Part shown: piece by piece, positions 50,244 through 59,262 of the stretch
How positions within the stretch are numbered: the stretch's first letter is position 1
Layout of the letters: each line of letters starts with the position of its first letter
Source: Pseudarthrobacter sp. GA104
GTDB lineage: Bacteria > Actinomycetota > Actinomycetes > Actinomycetales > Micrococcaceae
DNA length: 64,000 bases
Direction: 5' to 3'
NCBI RefSeq assembly: GCF_009741265.1
Contig: NZ_WOWL01000001.1
Span: 2,170,001-2,234,000 of the forward strand
Program-made: the position numbers and the translations under genes
Notes under the pieces: generated by a model
Databases searched by the model: none
The model's input: the letters and a program-made list of their open reading frames with translations, nothing else
Told to the model about the DNA's origin: nothing

Positions 50244-50267
50244 GAGAAACTGCAGAAACCGCAGAAC

Positions 50268-50594
50268 CTAGGACAGGACGTCAGCGAATTCCTTTTCGAA
50301 GAACTGCTTCGGCTTAGCGCCAATAACCGTGCTCTTCACTTCACCACCCTGGAACAGGTAGACAGCCGGGATGGAGGTGATGCCGTATTCGGCTGCGATG
50401 GATGGGTTGTCGTCCACGTTTACCTTGACGACATCAACCTTCTCGCTGTATTCCACCGAAATCTCGTCCAGGATCGGACCGAGCTTGCGGCAGGGCCCGC
50501 ACCATTCGGCCCAGAAATCCACAATAACCGGCTTGTCGGAGGACAGAACGTCCGTGCTGAAGCTAGCGTCTGTTACGTCTTTGGCGTTACTCAT
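50268..50594 (-). CDS. trxA: Thioredoxin
   Basis: A 108-aa protein with the redox motif WCGPC at 31-35, preceded by VDFWAE, and the cis-Pro loop [11 protein letters not shown]. It reduces disulfides with electrons from the adjacent TrxB. It is 37 bp after trxB on the same strand. Confidence 0.96.
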   Translation of the reverse strand: MSNAKDVTDASFSTDVLSSDKPVIVDFWAEWCGPCRKLGPILDEISVEYSEKVDVVKVNVDDNPSIAAEYGITSIPAVYLFQGGEVKSTVIGAKPKQFFEKEFADVLS

Positions 50595-50631
50595 AACCCT
50601 TGTCTCTCTCTTCGGATATTGGTTGCGGTGA

Positions 50632-51588
50632 TTATGCGGGCAAGTCAGCGAGGTAATGCTCTACATCGATTGCGGCTACACAACCCGAACCGGATGCCGT
50701 GATGGCTTGGCGGTACGTGGGGTCCACAACGTCGCCGGCGGCGAAAACGCCGGGGATACTTGTCTTCGAGCTGCGGCCTTCGACGGCAATGGTCCCCTCG
50801 GGTGTCAGGTCAAGGACATCCTTGATCAGGTCAGTCCTGGGATCGTTGCCGATGGCCACGAACACGCCGGTCACCGAAAGATCGGAAACTGTTCCGTCAA
50901 CGAGGTTCTTCAGCTTCAGGCCGCTGACTTTGTCCTCGCCTACAACATCGTCCACGGTGCTGTTCCAGATGAAGTTGATCTTTTCGTGGGCCAAAGCGCG
51001 GTCGGCCATGATCTTGGATGCCTTCAAGGTGTCGCGCCGATGGACAACTGTCACGGATTTCGCGAACTTGGTGAGGAAGAGTGCTTCCTCCATAGCGGAG
51101 TCTCCCCCGCCGATCACCGCAATGTCCTGGTCCTTGAAAAAGAAACCGTCACAGGTTGCACACCAGCTAACGCCGTGGCCTGACAGGCGCTTTTCGTTCG
51201 GCAGCCCGAGCTCCCGGTAGGCGGACCCTGTAGAAAGAATGATTGCCTTCGCACGGAAGCTCTCGCCCGTGGCAATGGTCACCGTCTTTACAGGACCTTC
51301 GAGGTCAAGGGAGGTCACATCCTCGAACTGGATCTCCGTGCCAAAGCGTGAGGCCTGCTTTTCGAAGTTCTCCATCAGGTCCGGGCCCATGATCCCTTCC
51401 GGGAAACCGGGATAGTTCTCGACGTCGGTGGTGTTCATCAGCTCACCGCCGGCGGTAACGGAGCCTGCAAGCAAAAGCGGCTTGAGGTTGGCACGGGCGG
51501 TGTATACAGCTGCCGTGTAACCAGCCGGGCCAGAGCCCACAATGATGACATCACGTACGTCGGACGCGGTGTTTTCTGCGATGGTCAC
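50632..51588 (-). CDS. trxB: Thioredoxin reductase
   Basis: A 318-aa FAD/NADPH enzyme. The FAD motif [11 protein letters not shown] is at 17-27, the redox CATC at 143-146, the NADPH fold [12 protein letters not shown] and the C-terminal FAAGDVVD motif follow. The GTG at 51588 (start TIAENTASD) is chosen because the family N-terminus begins here; an open frame upstream lacks support. It probably shares an operon with trxA. Confidence 0.94.
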   Translation of the reverse strand: MTIAENTASDVRDVIIVGSGPAGYTAAVYTARANLKPLLLAGSVTAGGELMNTTDVENYPGFPEGIMGPDLMENFEKQASRFGTEIQFEDVTSLDLEGPVKTVTIATGESFRAKAIILSTGSAYRELGLPNEKRLSGHGVSWCATCDGFFFKDQDIAVIGGGDSAMEEALFLTKFAKSVTVVHRRDTLKASKIMADRALAHEKINFIWNSTVDDVVGEDKVSGLKLKNLVDGTVSDLSVTGVFVAIGNDPRTDLIKDVLDLTPEGTIAVEGRSSKTSIPGVFAAGDVVDPTYRQAITASGSGCVAAIDVEHYLADLPA

Positions 51589-51844
51589 TGAACGGTGAAC
51601 CTCTTCCTTATTTGACGCGCCTCCCCGTGGAGGCCGGCCACATGGCACAACTGTTACTTGATCCTGAATATTCCGGCGCCTGGACGTGCTGAAACACAGG
51701 TAGACAGCAGACAACCGTCACCGCAGGCGCTCTTCCAAGGTTACAGTCCCACCAGGCAGGCGCTGCGCCTCCCCCGGCCACCGGCAGCGGCAACCGCCCG
51801 ACAGCCCACATCACGGCGGCAGCCGCGCTTCAAGTAGCGGGAGG

Positions 51845-53437
51845 TTACTGCACCTTGATCTCGGCGAGCCGGACGCCGTAACCATAGCGCGTCTTAGGAG
51901 CGGCAAGCCGTGGCAGGGAGTTGATGGAGACAATAACGTACTGGGCCTGGACCGGCTCGGCCAAGGGCATTGTCAGGTCGGTTGACGTGAAACTGTTGGT
52001 CCCTACGGCTTTGGCACCATCCAGTGCAGGCCGGTCGTTGGTGTACACCGTGATGTTGCCACCGGATCCCCCCAACTGCGAAAGCGTGATGGATGAAACC
52101 TTGGCAGGGTTCTTGAGCTTTACCACCAGCGGGACGCCCTGGGGTGCCAGGCCGCCCCAGTTTTCGGTTGCGAACTCCATGTCCGACCAGTAGCTGGCAG
52201 CGTTGCCGTCATAGGCCTTCACCAAGTCACCATCGAAGGTGGCGGCGAAATCGAAGCTCCCCTGCCTGCTGATATTTTCAATTGCCGGCGGGGCGGCGGG
52301 AGCAGCGGAGGTCGGCGCCTGCGTTCCGGGTGCCGTGGTCTCCGGGGCACCACCATTGGTGGCAGGGGCGGTGGGAACCGCCTGCGGCTGCGGGGAGAAA
52401 AGGCTGCCCAGGTTTGTTACGGCGAAAACAAGCCCGGCAATGAGGACTACAGCGAGCAACCCGCCAACGAGCCATCGCATGGACCTGGGCTCGCGGCCGC
52501 CCTCGTCACGGTCGTCGTCATACCCGCTTTGGCTGTCAAATGAAGCACCTGCAGCGGCAGGCGCGGCAGAGCGCGCAAACAAGGAGGACTTATTGTTCTC
52601 CGTTTGAGGTTCGTCTTCAACCGGCGCGCCGGAAGGCTGGTCCTCGGCATAGGCGTAATCGGCGTCGGACCACAGGGACACTTTCGGCTTTCCCCCCGGG
52701 GTGCCCTCCCCGCTTCCGGGAACCGGTACCGGCTGGTGGTCCCGTCCCTGGCCAGCGCTCAGCGGAGTGGCGCGGGTTTCTGCTTCGCTGCCGCTACGGG
52801 TTCCGGAGCCGGCTTCAGCAGCAGCCGCAGCACCTGCCGCACCGCCCACTGCTGCTGCCCCGCCCACTGCTGCTGCCCCGCCCATTGCGGAGGCACCGGT
52901 GGAGTTGCGGGCGGAGGAAGGCGACGCCGCCGGCCGGGCAGGCGGTTTCGGCGGCACAACCGGTGCCTGCCGGTAGGGATCCACCTGGCTTGGGTGTGCA
53001 TCGGAGTACTTGATGTAGCCCGCTTCAATGTGGTCTTCGTCGTCGTAGGGTTCGGGCTCGTTCGACCTTGGCTGGCCAAAGATCTCGCTGCCCAGGGTGT
53101 CGGTGAAGAAGGGTTCCACATAGGGCGGATTCGACGCGACCACCAGGTCCAGCAGATCCGCAGCCGACGTGTGGTTGGTGATGAGGTAGGTGGCAGCCTC
53201 GGTCATGCCAAGGTCCAGGACCTGGACGGTGCCGGGCCGCTCACCGGTAGCCACTTCCCGGGCGCTCTGGGCAACCTGCTCGGTGTTGCCGGGGCCGGCA
53301 ACCAGGATGCTGACGGGACGGTTCAGGACCTGGTCCACACCGTCCAGCACCAGATCGTGGTCGTGCGAGGCCAATACAGTGGCGGTGACCTTGTAACGGC
53401 CGCCCAGTACTGATCCGACATCGATCGGGTTGGACAC
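51845..53437 (-). CDS. Pseudokinase-related membrane protein next to murJ
   Basis: A 530-aa protein. The N-terminus (VLGGRYKVTATVLASHDHDLVLDGVDQVLNRPVSI) resembles the first lobe of a Ser/Thr kinase but lacks catalytic HRD and DFG motifs. A Pro/Ala/Gly-rich linker leads to a membrane helix at about 345-368. The extracytoplasmic C-terminal domain has a beta-rich, galactose-binding-like pattern (LVKAYDGNAASYWSD ... NITVYTNDR), as in the C-terminus of mycobacterial MviN. In mycobacteria the pseudokinase is fused to MurJ and bound by FhaA; here it is a separate gene. It lies 164 bp downstream of murJ. Confidence 0.78.
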   Translation of the reverse strand: MSNPIDVGSVLGGRYKVTATVLASHDHDLVLDGVDQVLNRPVSILVAGPGNTEQVAQSAREVATGERPGTVQVLDLGMTEAATYLITNHTSAADLLDLVVASNPPYVEPFFTDTLGSEIFGQPRSNEPEPYDDEDHIEAGYIKYSDAHPSQVDPYRQAPVVPPKPPARPAASPSSARNSTGASAMGGAAAVGGAAAVGGAAGAAAAAEAGSGTRSGSEAETRATPLSAGQGRDHQPVPVPGSGEGTPGGKPKVSLWSDADYAYAEDQPSGAPVEDEPQTENNKSSLFARSAAPAAAGASFDSQSGYDDDRDEGGREPRSMRWLVGGLLAVVLIAGLVFAVTNLGSLFSPQPQAVPTAPATNGGAPETTAPGTQAPTSAAPAAPPAIENISRQGSFDFAATFDGDLVKAYDGNAASYWSDMEFATENWGGLAPQGVPLVVKLKNPAKVSSITLSQLGGSGGNITVYTNDRPALDGAKAVGTNSFTSTDLTMPLAEPVQAQYVIVSINSLPRLAAPKTRYGYGVRLAEIKVQ

Positions 53438-53601
53438 GTGTTCCTCCTAGACTGTCCGGGAGTGCCGGCTTGAATGATGCAACCGCCATCCAGGAGCCGC
53501 CGGGCGGCTGGCCCTGGATGCAACTACCCCTGTACCTTCTCGATCCTAGCCGATTGCGTCCCTTGCGCCCTGGATAAAGGCGGCGGCGGCCGGCTCGAAA
53601 G

Positions 53602-55770
53602 TCACTTTTTTCGGGGGCGCCGTGGCTTGAAGTAGGGGTTCTCGCCGGGCTTCCCCTGGAAGGTACGGCGTCCTGGCAGCGGAATCTGTTCCCGCAGCAA
53701 ACCTCCCCGGGCCGTACTGGGCTGGTCCTCCGCGGGAAGGTAGTCCTCGTCGGACGAAGCCGGGCCGTCGCCGTCGCGCGCCTGCCTCCGCCGTGTCCCG
53801 TGTTCCGCGTCCTCCTGTTCCGGAGCCGGCCCGGCCCTGAAGGAAACGGCGTCGAACTCGCCGGAAATCCGGGGAATGAGCCCGGTGTCCACGGAGGTGG
53901 TGGCACGCTCCGGCGCGGGCCGCCGTGGTCCACCGGAGGCTCCGCCGGGGGGAGAGTCCGACGGCGGGGTCCCGGCTTCCGCGGAAGGTGACGGCGGTGC
54001 GCCGCGGCCCAGCCGTCCCAAGAGGGGGCGGAGCAGGTCGCGCAGTTCGGCAACGCGGAACAGCTTGAGCAGGAAGAAGTAGGCCACCAGCATGACCGGG
54101 CCCACCACGACGAGCGTTATGAGGGCTGTAATCCGGTCGCGCCAGGCGAAACCGTCCGGGCTGTAGCTGCCCATCAGCCAGAGCGCACCTGCACCTGCAA
54201 TGGCCGAACCAAGCGCTGCATACCCCATGCGGATGTAGGAGTTGGCGATCCTTGGCCCGTCCAGGTGACCCAACAGGCGCCGCAGGAAGTACGCACTGAT
54301 GACCACCGACAGGATGTTGCCCACCATATAGAGGACGGCGATGGCGTAGATGATCTGGGTGACCGGCAAGAACTGGATGGCGAACGCGCCCGCCACGTAG
54401 ACAACGGCCAGGAGCAGCTGGATGAAGAACGGCGTCCGGGCGTCCTCATTCGCGTAAAACACCCGGGACATCATGAAGTTGGCGCTCATGAACGGCGTGC
54501 TCAGCGCCAGGATGGTGAGCGTCTGGGCCAGCATCACGCCGTCCTGGCGAAGCCCTCCGGAGAAGAACATGCCCAGGGGACCGGCGAGGGCAAAGAGGGC
54601 CAGGGCACCAAACACAGTGGCAACCGCCATGGTCCGCAGGCCGTGGGAGAGTGCATCGCGCAGCTCGTCATGGTTCCCGTCCTGCGAAGCCCGGGTCATC
54701 CGGTTGAACAGCACCGTGGCCAGTGACAGCGCGATGATGGAGTGCGGCAGCAGGTAGAGCTGGCTGGCAACCTCGAGCACGGCGTTGCCGGGCAGCATGT
54801 TCGCTGCAGGGTCTCCCGCCTGCTGCAGCCGGATGCGTTCCGCCCCGGGGATGGTGGCGATGCGCATGACGTACAGGAAGGCGAGCTGCCCGACGGCGGC
54901 AGTCAGCAAGGTCCAGACGCTCAGCCTGGCTGCCTGGCCCAGTCCTACTCCCCGCCAGCCGAATCGGGGCCGGAGGCCCAGCCGCAGCCGGATCACCGGA
55001 ATCATCAGGATGGCGGTCTGGGATATCACGCCGATGGTGGAAAAGCCCGCCACCAGCAGGGTTTGGGTGCTGCCCCAGTTGTCCAGGGTGTGCGGATTCA
55101 GCTCGTTCGCACCGAAGATCCAGATGAACATGCCGAGGCCGGCGATGGCCACCACGTTATTAAGGATGGGCGCCCACATGGCAGGGCCGAATGCGCCGTT
55201 TGCGTTCAGTACCTGGGTGAGGAGGGCGTAAAGGCCGTAGAAGAAGATTTGGGGCAGGCACCAGAACGCGAAGGTGACGGCCAGGGCCTTCTGCTGGGGA
55301 CTGTATCCCTGGGTGGTGAGCTCAATGACCCCCGGGGCCGCCAGCGTTACCAGGGCTGTCAGCCCCAGCAGGAGGAGCACAGCCAGCGTCAGCAGCCGGC
55401 TGATGTAGTCCGCTCCCCTGTCCGGAGCCTTGCTTGCCTTGATGATCTGCGGCACCAGGACCGCGTTGAACACGCCCCCGGCAACCAGCAGGAAGATCAG
55501 GTTGGGCAGGTTGTTGGCGTTGATGAAGGTGTCATTGACGGTGGAGCCAAGACCCAGGGCAGTGCCCAGCATCCAGGTCTTTCCAAAACCCAGGAACCGC
55601 GAAACGAGCGTCCCGGCAGCCATGATGGCGCTGGACCTGGTTTCGCTGGCAACCGTGCCGCCAGGGGAACTGTCCGCGCCGGCCGGCGCGGGGGGAACGC
55701 CGTCAGGGGCGGCGTCACCGGGCGGGCCGGCTTTATCGGAAGGAAAGTTGGTAGCTGACATCGAGTTCAT
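53602..55770 (-). CDS. murJ: Lipid II flippase MurJ (MviN)
   Basis: A 722-aa integral membrane protein of the MOP superfamily that exposes lipid II at the outer face of the membrane. About 14 helices lie between residues 50 and 590, with GTLVSRFLGFGKTWMLG near the N-terminus. The C-terminal 130 residues are a Pro/Arg-rich cytoplasmic tail ending in PRRPRKK. The core is of usual length; the tail is extra. The start may be M1 or M4 (MNSMSAT). Confidence 0.94.
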   Translation of the reverse strand: MNSMSATNFPSDKAGPPGDAAPDGVPPAPAGADSSPGGTVASETRSSAIMAAGTLVSRFLGFGKTWMLGTALGLGSTVNDTFINANNLPNLIFLLVAGGVFNAVLVPQIIKASKAPDRGADYISRLLTLAVLLLLGLTALVTLAAPGVIELTTQGYSPQQKALAVTFAFWCLPQIFFYGLYALLTQVLNANGAFGPAMWAPILNNVVAIAGLGMFIWIFGANELNPHTLDNWGSTQTLLVAGFSTIGVISQTAILMIPVIRLRLGLRPRFGWRGVGLGQAARLSVWTLLTAAVGQLAFLYVMRIATIPGAERIRLQQAGDPAANMLPGNAVLEVASQLYLLPHSIIALSLATVLFNRMTRASQDGNHDELRDALSHGLRTMAVATVFGALALFALAGPLGMFFSGGLRQDGVMLAQTLTILALSTPFMSANFMMSRVFYANEDARTPFFIQLLLAVVYVAGAFAIQFLPVTQIIYAIAVLYMVGNILSVVISAYFLRRLLGHLDGPRIANSYIRMGYAALGSAIAGAGALWLMGSYSPDGFAWRDRITALITLVVVGPVMLVAYFFLLKLFRVAELRDLLRPLLGRLGRGAPPSPSAEAGTPPSDSPPGGASGGPRRPAPERATTSVDTGLIPRISGEFDAVSFRAGPAPEQEDAEHGTRRRQARDGDGPASSDEDYLPAEDQPSTARGGLLREQIPLPGRRTFQGKPGENPYFKPRRPRKK

Positions 55771-55833
55771 CGTCTCACCCGAAGGCAGTTAAAGCCGCAA
55801 TGCAGGCACCGGCTGCCCGGGGCGGCTGCAGCC

Positions 55834-56382
55834 CTAAAGGTGCCCGGGAAGGACTTCCCGGGCCAGATCGGCGATCCGGCGCTCGTTGGGGAAGGACAGC
55901 TTGCGCGCCAGTTCCTGGATGGGGACCCAGGCCACGTCCACGGCTTCCTGGTCCGGATCGTTCTCGATGGTGAGCTCGCCGCCCGTGGCCCGCAGGAGGT
56001 AGTGATGGACCGTTTTGTGGACCCGATGGCCGCTGACGGTAAACCAGTAGTCGATGCTTCCCAGCGGTGCGAGGATGTCGCCTTCAATGCCGGTTTCCTC
56101 GGCAATTTCTCGGACGGCGGCCTGCTCGTTGTTTTCTTTTCCCTCCGGGTGGCCTTTGGGAAGGCACCACTCCAGGCGTCCGCCGCGATTAAGGCGGGCG
56201 ATAATCGCAACCCTCAACTCGGCGTCGGACGTGTCCACCACGACGCCGCCGGCGGAGACCTCCTCCACCGTGGGCAGCGATGCCGGTGCCGAATGCTGGG
56301 CAGGCGCAACGTGCGCACCAATTGCCGATGGCAATGGCGCGTTCGTCCTCCTGCCGGGAGCGCTCGGTACTGGATGGGCCAT
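55834..56382 (-). CDS. Nudix hydrolase
   Basis: A 182-aa protein with a perfect Nudix box: GHPEGKENNEQAAVREIAEETGI fits Gx5Ex7REUxEExGU. An Ala/Pro-rich N-terminus of about 40 residues precedes EEVSAGGVVV. Members hydrolyse nucleoside diphosphates linked to other groups; this one sits beside murJ as MutT-like proteins do in related genomes. The start at 56382 (MAHPVPS) is chosen; a GTG 9 nt upstream is possible. The long upstream open frame is a shadow of pcnA. Confidence 0.9.
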   Translation of the reverse strand: MAHPVPSAPGRRTNAPLPSAIGAHVAPAQHSAPASLPTVEEVSAGGVVVDTSDAELRVAIIARLNRGGRLEWCLPKGHPEGKENNEQAAVREIAEETGIEGDILAPLGSIDYWFTVSGHRVHKTVHHYLLRATGGELTIENDPDQEAVDVAWVPIQELARKLSFPNERRIADLAREVLPGHL

Positions 56383-56541
56383 GGAGTCCACTCTAACGAC
56401 TGTTGCCCGTTCGTGATGACCGGAACATGACACCAACATGGACGGCATATGACGCACTTTGCCGTGCACTGAGCGATTCCGCGCGATCTTGACCCTAATT
56501 TGGCCTGCCGACACGCTGGTTTCTGCCAAGCTTAAGTAACT

Positions 56542-58119
56542 ATGGCGCACGCACATCACAAGACTGATTCCCAGACCGTTGATTTCCAGGTGGACCCGGT
56601 GGTCCTGGAGCTCGGCCGGCGCTTCGTGGACGCCGGCCACGAACTGTCCCTGGTGGGCGGACCGGTGCGTGACCTTTTCCTGGGCCGGACGTCCCCCGAC
56701 CTGGACTTCACCACCGACGCCACCCCGGACCAGACCGTGGCACTCATCAAGAAGTGGGCGGACAACTACTGGGAGATCGGCCGCGCCTTTGGCACGATCG
56801 GCATGCGCAAGGCCGGCTTCCAGATCGAAATCACCACCTACCGGGCAGAGGCCTACGATCCTGATTCCCGGAAGCCGGTGGTGGCGTTCGGTTCGTCCTT
56901 GACCGATGACCTGCTTCGGCGGGACTTCACCATCAACGCCATGGCCCTGAAGCTGCCCTCCCTGGAACTGGTGGATCCCTTCGGCGGGGTCCGTGACCTT
57001 CATGCTTCCGTCCTGGCCACGCCGGGGGCACCCGAGCTGTCTTTCTCCGACGATCCGCTGAGGATGATGCGGGCGGCACGGTTCGCTGCCCAGCTGGGTG
57101 TATCCGTGCACGAAGACGTCCGCCGGGCCATGACGGAGATGGCCGAGCGGATCACCATCATTTCCGCGGAACGCGTGCGGGACGAACTGGTCAAGCTCAT
57201 CTGCGGTGCCCGCCCGCGCGTCGGCGTGGACCTGCTGGTGGATACCGGCCTCGCCGAGTTCGTGCTGCCTGAGGTTTCCGCGCTCCGCCTGGAATCGGAC
57301 GAGCACCACCGGCACAAGGACGTCTACCAGCACTCCCTGCAGGTCCTTGAGCAGGCAGCGGAGCTGGAGACGGATGGTGAAGGCTCCGTGCCGGGGCCGG
57401 ACTTCGTGCTGCGCTTCGCAGCATTAATGCACGACGTCGGCAAGCCGGCTACGCGCCGCTTTGAACCGGGCGGCGCGGTGAGCTTCCGCCACCACGACAT
57501 GGTGGGAGCCAAACTCACCTCCAAGCGGATGAAGGCGTTGCGCTTCGACAACGACACCACCAAGGCTGTTGCCCGCCTCGTGGAACTCCACATGCGCTTC
57601 TACGGCTACGGGGACGCCGGCTGGAGCGATTCTGCAGTCCGCCGCTACGTGACCGATGCCGGGCCACTGCTGGAACGGCTGCACCGGCTTACGCGCTCGG
57701 ACGTCACCACCCGCAATCAGCGGAAGGCCGAACGGCTCGCTTTCGCCTATGACGACCTGGAAGCCCGCATCGCCGCACTGCGCGAACAGGAGTCGCTGGA
57801 CGCTGTGCGCCCCGACCTTGACGGGGCCCGGATCATGGCCCTGCTGGGGCTCAAACCAGGGCCCGTGGTGGGCCGCGCCTACAAGTTCCTGCTGAATGAG
57901 CGGATGGAGAGCGGGCCCCTGCCTACGGACGAAGCGGAAGCACGGCTGCTCCGCTGGTGGGCGGAACAGCCGGAATCCGCCCCGGATGAAGCTGGACGCC
58001 CGCCTGTTGAAGCCGATCCCGCACCCGCACCTGCCGCACCCGCACCCGCACCTGCCGCGGCCGAGGCCGGAACGCCTCCCGCCGCCGTCGAGCCTTCCCC
58101 TTCTGAGGAGTCCAAGTGA
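56542..58119 (+). CDS. pcnA: CCA tRNA nucleotidyltransferase (PcnA-type)
   Basis: A 525-aa class II nucleotidyltransferase, adding CCA to tRNA 3' ends. The head domain has LVGGPVRDLFLGRTSPDLDFTTDA with the catalytic Asp pair and RRDFTINAMA. An HD domain lies in the middle (HDVGKP) with His/Asp metal ligands. The C-terminal tail is an Ala/Pro-rich repeat. It fits the tRNA genes that do not encode CCA (Leu, Ile). Its stop overlaps the next GTG by 4 nt. Confidence 0.94.
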   Translation: MAHAHHKTDSQTVDFQVDPVVLELGRRFVDAGHELSLVGGPVRDLFLGRTSPDLDFTTDATPDQTVALIKKWADNYWEIGRAFGTIGMRKAGFQIEITTYRAEAYDPDSRKPVVAFGSSLTDDLLRRDFTINAMALKLPSLELVDPFGGVRDLHASVLATPGAPELSFSDDPLRMMRAARFAAQLGVSVHEDVRRAMTEMAERITIISAERVRDELVKLICGARPRVGVDLLVDTGLAEFVLPEVSALRLESDEHHRHKDVYQHSLQVLEQAAELETDGEGSVPGPDFVLRFAALMHDVGKPATRRFEPGGAVSFRHHDMVGAKLTSKRMKALRFDNDTTKAVARLVELHMRFYGYGDAGWSDSAVRRYVTDAGPLLERLHRLTRSDVTTRNQRKAERLAFAYDDLEARIAALREQESLDAVRPDLDGARIMALLGLKPGPVVGRAYKFLLNERMESGPLPTDEAEARLLRWWAEQPESAPDEAGRPPVEADPAPAPAAPAPAPAAAEAGTPPAAVEPSPSEESK

Positions 58120-58700
58120 CCATTCCCGCCCTTGCCCCGCGCCCCCAGCTGTGGATCCTCCGCCACGGCGAGACCGAATGGTCCAAAAGCGGCCAGTACA
58201 CCGGGCTGACGGATCTGCCGTTGACGGTCGAGGGAGAACAGCAGGCCGTGGAGGCCCGCAAGGTGCTGGATCCCGTCGACTTCGACTTGGTGCTCACGTC
58301 TCCCCTGCGGCGGGCACGGCGGACAGCAGAGCTGGCCGGCTTCCCTGACGCCCAGCATGAACCCCTGGCCGTCGAATGGAACTACGGCGACTACGAAGGC
58401 ATCAGCTCTGACCTGATCCGAAAGGACAACCCCGAATACCTGATCTGGACGCACGGGGTTCCCAACGGCGAAACGCTGGACGAGGTCGCGGCCAGGGCGG
58501 ACAAAATCATTGGCCGGGTGCTGGAATCCGGCATGGACAATGTGCTGATTGTGGCCCACGGCCACTTCTCGAGGATCCTCACGGCACGCTGGCTGGAATT
58601 GCCGCCCATGGAAGGCCGCCATTTCATTCTGGGCACTGCCAAGGTCTGCACGCTGGGCTGGGACAAAAGAACACCCGCTATTGTCCGCTGGGGCCTTTAA
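58116..58700 (+). CDS. Histidine phosphatase family protein
   Basis: A 194-aa phosphoglycerate-mutase-like protein. The active-site RHGETEWS is at 16-23, preceded by LWIL, and the second catalytic His is in VAHGHFSRIL. The EWNYGDYEG segment carries the acid Glu. Phosphate-monoester hydrolases of this type have varied substrates. GTG start overlaps pcnA. Confidence 0.9.
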   Translation: MTIPALAPRPQLWILRHGETEWSKSGQYTGLTDLPLTVEGEQQAVEARKVLDPVDFDLVLTSPLRRARRTAELAGFPDAQHEPLAVEWNYGDYEGISSDLIRKDNPEYLIWTHGVPNGETLDEVAARADKIIGRVLESGMDNVLIVAHGHFSRILTARWLELPPMEGRHFILGTAKVCTLGWDKRTPAIVRWGL

Positions 58701-59242
58701 AGGCTTTCCGGGATTTGTTTGATTTATTTTTGCTTTCTTACTGGCGGATATCCTTCGCCGTAGTGTAGTTTTATTCCTGACCCCAGAGCGTCTGCCGGGG
58801 TATCGGCGCATGTTGCACGGCCCTTGGCCTGAGCAATGGCAGAGCAGAAAAGGAGGTTGGGAAAATGATTACTTTGACTAGCGGACGGAAGATGAACGTC
58901 ACCGCAGCCCCGGCCTCTGATGCCTTTGCGCGCCCGTTTTGGGGACACACCGGCTCCTAGCCTTGCTCCGCTTGGGTGGAACGCAGCCTCCCACGTGCAA
59001 CGCCATAGCCAGAACCCCTGAGTAGACCCGTAAGCCGGAGCCACGCTCTTTCCTTGGGGCCTTTCCCCTGCCTTGCCGATCAAACAGTCTGAGCGCTGTT
59101 TGTTCCGGCAATTCTGACAAATCCCGGTTATTCCTGGGTGCGCTTTCCTGCGCCCTAATTCCAGTCCCGATTGCATTTCGCAAAAGGGATTAATTGCCGC
59201 GCCCGGTTTGCGGGCCAGCCAGTACAAAAGGAGGTGATACCC
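58701..59242. other. Region between phosphatase and IS element
   Basis: About 540 bp. It holds the 31-aa ORF at 58865-58960 and nothing else that is supported. AT-rich stretches at 58711-58740 and 58765-58775 could be promoter-like. The last bases are a full-length Shine-Dalgarno (AAAGGAGGTGAT) for the split ORF at 59243. Confidence 0.6.
58865..58960 (+). CDS. 31-aa small ORF with strong ribosome site
   Basis: ATG at 58865 with AAAAGGAGG 8 nt upstream, coding for MITLTSGRKMNV..., ending ARPFWGHTGS. It has no membrane segment; the N-terminal half is polar and the C-terminus has a Phe-Trp-Gly-His. No family was recognised. The ribosome site is among the best in the window, which argues for real translation. 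It could be a leader peptide, a toxin-like peptide or a precursor; all are speculation. Confidence 0.5.
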   Translation: MITLTSGRKMNVTAAPASDAFARPFWGHTGS

Positions 59243-59262
59243 ATGAGAAAGTTCCGGAAACT

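Larger units (their letters stand above)
45658..50267. other. 4.6-kb gene-poor centromere-like region with parS sites
   Basis: No frame in this stretch has a credible ribosome site, homology-like motif or length above about 135 codons. It holds seven exact parS palindromes, a one-mismatch and a three-mismatch copy, a DnaA-box cluster (47971-48360), a diverged tandem duplication around two parS (about 45945-46300 and 46389-46720), and a short 13-bp tandem repeat (49905-49943). It separates parB from trxA. Its size and content suggest the main partition locus. Confidence 0.75.

Noticed and set aside
54742..55758. Plus-strand open frame opposite murJ
   Set aside because: Reverse shadow of a 14-helix membrane protein; composition is unlike a soluble protein and has no start site.
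56383..57333. Minus-strand extension of the Nudix gene over pcnA
   Set aside because: Nudix homology begins at 56382; the extension is the reverse of the pcnA coding strand.
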